Part shown: in pieces, positions 5,309 through 6,179 of the stretch | Layout of the letters: every line of letters starts with the position of its first letter | How positions within the stretch are numbered: the stretch's first letter is position 1 | Origin: SZUA-430 sp036840015 | GTDB lineage: Bacteria > Pseudomonadota > Alphaproteobacteria > Micropepsales > Micropepsaceae | Direction of reading: 5' to 3' | Assembly: GCA_036840015.1 (NCBI GenBank) | Contig: DAISVV010000195.1 | Location: forward strand, 1 to 6,179 | Length of the DNA: 6,179 nucleotides | Made by a program: the position numbers and the translations under genes | Notes under the pieces: generated by a model | Databases searched by the model: none | Seen by the model: the letters and a program-made list of their open reading frames with translations, nothing else | Told to the model about the DNA's origin: nothing

Positions 5309-5446
5309 CCCCCTCCGTCAGCCGCAGCCTTGACCGCGTCGGCTGCCACCTCCCCCGTTAAAGCGGTTGAGGAAACACACGTTTCTCCCCTCGCTTCAGC
5401 GAGGGGAGTACGTGCGCACCGAAGGTGCTGCACGGGAGGGGAGCCC
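5309..5446. repeat. Short structured repeat, A type, complete copy
   Basis: This is the only A copy seen whole in the window. Its first 40 bases close tandem unit 1 and the rest opens unit 2, so the tandem junction at 5348/5349 lies inside it. Compared with the B copy, the change G to C at 5335 breaks the inner GCC/GGC pairs, and changes at 5358 and 5367 weaken the CCCGC/GCGGG hairpin. The main palindrome at 5378-5414 is unchanged. Confidence 0.88.
5378..5414. other. Palindrome with perfect 11-bp arms, array copy 2A
   Basis: It is identical to the palindrome at 4602-4638, with arms at 5385-5395 and 5398-5408 and the CACGT/ACGTG extension. Confidence 0.85.
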
Positions 5447-5489
5447 ACGACAATCTGTTACAATTCAGCGCTCGCACCACAGCCAACCT

Positions 5490-5507
5490 TGTGCTCGAAC
5501 CAGCACA
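5490..5507 (+). promoter_or_regulatory. Inverted repeat at the DUF559 start codon, copy 2
   Basis: GTGCT (5491-5495) and AGCAC (5502-5506) end immediately before the ATG at 5507, exactly as in copy 1. No Shine-Dalgarno sequence is seen. Confidence 0.35.
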
Positions 5508-5881
5508 TGCGAAAGAACACGGCAAGGGCAGCAAAATACGCCAAAACCCTGAGGACAAGCATGCCGCAGGCAGAAGTCATCCTCTGGTCCTTTCTGCGGA
5601 AGAGGCGGCAGCAAGGCCTTCGCTTCCGTCGACAGCATCCACTGGGCCCGTACATCACCGATTTTGCCTGCATTGCTGCCCGAATGGTGATCGAAGTAGA
5701 CGGTCCATCCCACTGGACTGACGAGGGCCGGCGTCATGACCGCCAGCGGACAGCCTATCTCGAAGCGCAAGGCTGGCACGTGATCCGGATTTGCAACGAC
5801 GACGTCTATCGCAACCTCGACGCGGTCCTCGACCACATCTTCGACTGCGCCATGCGCTCAATCATCCGTCAAGACGAATGA
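5507..5881 (+). CDS. DUF559 endonuclease-like protein, copy 2
   Basis: This gene encodes the same 124 residues as the copy at 4731, with no nucleotide difference that I can find, so candidate residues Asp52, Glu63, Asp65 and His69 are all kept and neither copy is broken. The only change is context: the sequence upstream is a complete A-type repeat rather than a truncated one. Here the frame is open far upstream, back to a GTG at 5270, which would give a 203-residue product. The added part is translated repeat DNA and is unlikely to be made. Two intact identical copies could raise the gene dose, but they cannot yet have diverged in function. Confidence 0.84.
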   Translation: MRKNTARAAKYAKTLRTSMPQAEVILWSFLRKRRQQGLRFRRQHPLGPYITDFACIAARMVIEVDGPSHWTDEGRRHDRQRTAYLEAQGWHVIRICNDDVYRNLDAVLDHIFDCAMRSIIRQDE

Positions 5882-5885
5882 CGAG

Positions 5886-5910
5886 CCTTGCTCGCTGCGC
5901 TACAGCAAGG
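5886..5910. terminator. Hairpin after the DUF559 stop, copy 2
   Basis: This is the 7-bp stem with an 11-base loop seen at 5110-5134, again five bases after the stop codon and again without a T-run. Confidence 0.4.
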
Positions 5911-5929
5911 GGAGCACGTCACCTCCCGC

Positions 5930-6067
5930 CCCCCTCCGTCAGCCGCAGCCTTGACGGCGTCGGCTGCCACCTCCCCCGCTAAAGCGGGTGAGGAAACACA
6001 CGTTTCTCCCCTCGCTTCAGCGAGGGGAGTACGTGCGCACCGAAGGTGCTGCACGGAAGGGGAGCCC
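5930..6067. repeat. Short structured repeat, B type, array copy 2
   Basis: It is identical to 5154-5291, including the four positions that separate B from A. This shows that the A/B difference is older than the 776-bp duplication. Confidence 0.88.
5999..6035. other. Palindrome with perfect 11-bp arms, array copy 2B
   Basis: The arms lie at 6006-6016 and 6019-6029, with the CACGT/ACGTG extension outside them, identical to 5223-5259. Confidence 0.85.
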
Positions 6068-6084
6068 GCACCCTCAACAGAGCG

Positions 6085-6179
6085 CCCCCTCCGTCAGCCG
6101 CAGCCTTGACCGCGTCGGCTGCCACCTCCCCCGTTAAAGCGGTTGAGGAAACACACGTTTCTCCCCTCGCTTCAGCGAG
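6085..6179. repeat. Short structured repeat, A type, cut by the window edge
   Basis: It matches 5309-5446 up to the last base of the window, which falls within the right arm of its main palindrome (left arm 6161-6171, right arm from 6174). It carries the A-type bases GTTAAAGCGGTTGAGG. Confidence 0.88.
6125..6179 (+). repeat. 776-bp tandem unit, copy 3, first 55 bases only
   Basis: All 55 visible bases equal 4573-4627 and 5349-5403. Whether a third DUF559 gene follows cannot be seen. These bases alone could also be just the A repeat that closes the array, because an A repeat is expected at the right border in any model where unequal exchange between A copies made the duplication. Confidence 0.85.

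Larger units (their letters stand above)
4573..5348 (+). repeat. 776-bp tandem unit, copy 1
   Basis: Everything from 4573 to 5348 recurs 776 bases downstream with no difference that I can find. The left boundary is sharp: 4572 is C while its counterpart 5348 is A, and similarity is lost to the left. The unit contains a left-truncated short structured repeat (4573-4670), a DUF559 gene (4731-5105), a second short repeat (5154-5291) and the first 40 bases of the next one. It begins 44 bases after the stop of the preceding membrane-protein gene. The 776 length is not a multiple of three, so reading frames shift from copy to copy. Identity this high implies very recent duplication, gene conversion or an assembly error. 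Confidence 0.95.
5106..5506. other. Repeat-filled stretch between the two DUF559 genes
   Basis: I see no credible gene here. In order it holds a hairpin just after the DUF559 stop (5110-5134), a B-type short repeat (5154-5291), a 17-base spacer, a complete A-type short repeat (5309-5446), and about 60 bases leading to the next DUF559 start. A frame entered at GTG 5270 stays open through the A repeat into the second DUF559 gene, but its first 79 codons translate the palindromic repeat and have no family counterpart. Confidence 0.8.
5349..6124 (+). repeat. 776-bp tandem unit, copy 2
   Basis: This unit repeats copy 1 exactly as far as I can compare it, including silent and intergenic positions. 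It has the A-repeat remainder (5349-5446), the DUF559 gene (5507-5881), the post-stop hairpin (5886-5910), the B repeat (5930-6067) and the beginning of the next A repeat. Copies 1, 2 and 3 are directly abutting with no spacer. Confidence 0.95.

Noticed and set aside
5112..5333. A 73-codon open frame over the repeat (with related frames at 5270, 5888 and on the minus strand)
   Set aside because: It is simply a translation of the palindromic repeat; peptides such as EETHVSPLASARGVRAH are typical spurious products of such repeats.
5270..5506. An N-terminally extended 203-residue form of the second DUF559 protein starting at GTG 5270
   Set aside because: The added residues encode repeat DNA, the first DUF559 copy has no such extension, and the family N-terminus begins at the ATG at 5507.
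4573..6124. Classical insertion sequence with transposase
   Set aside because: The gene product is a 124-residue DUF559 protein without DDE, HUH or serine-recombinase motifs, the flanking repeats are direct instead of terminal inverted repeats, and no target-site duplication is visible.
4573..6179. CRISPR array
   Set aside because: The repeats are far too long (98-138 bp and 776 bp), the sequence between them is a gene rather than short unique spacers, and no cas gene is seen.

Overview
This GC-rich window reads as alphaproteobacterial chromosome. The codon third positions are strongly G/C, the genes are packed with ATGA overlaps, and the intergenic palindromic repeat around an endonuclease-like DUF559 gene is of a type I associate with Alphaproteobacteria. 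A sphingomonad-like or hyphomonad-like host is my best guess, but nothing here fixes the genus.

Layout. Positions 1-199 are a non-coding leader with a large imperfect hairpin at 67-126. Positions 200-4529 hold five same-strand genes that look like one transcription unit: a secreted alpha/beta hydrolase of the TAP/S33 aminopeptidase-like type (200-1621); a NatA-type ABC ATPase (1632-2354); a NatB/ABC-2-type permease (2351-3460); a small ECF-like sigma-70 factor (3457-3948); and a cysteine-free four-helix membrane protein (3945-4529) in the position where an anti-sigma factor is usually found. The last four genes are chained by 4-bp ATGA overlaps, so translational coupling is likely. The ATPase and permease should form one exporter. 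The sigma factor and membrane protein are plausibly a regulatory pair controlling the unit or an envelope response. The hydrolase, which has a signal peptide, would act outside the cytoplasm. The substrate and signal cannot be read from the sequence.

From 4573 to the right edge the character changes completely. A 776-bp unit occurs in direct tandem: copy 1 at 4573-5348, copy 2 at 5349-6124, and the first 55 bases of copy 3 at 6125-6179. Copies 1 and 2 appear identical base for base. Each complete unit carries one intact 124-codon DUF559 gene (PD-(D/E)XK/Vsr-like nuclease fold family). Each gene lies between direct copies of a highly structured short repeat of up to 138 bp. The short repeat has up to four successive inverted repeats, the most prominent being a perfect 11-bp-arm palindrome. 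The array runs off the window, so the copy number is unknown.

The most interesting part is this nuclease-plus-palindrome cassette. It may be a mobile or amplifying element in which a Vsr-like nuclease is linked to a dispersed palindromic repeat, loosely analogous to RAYT/REP pairs. That function is a hypothesis. An assembly artefact must also be excluded for the exact tandem copies.
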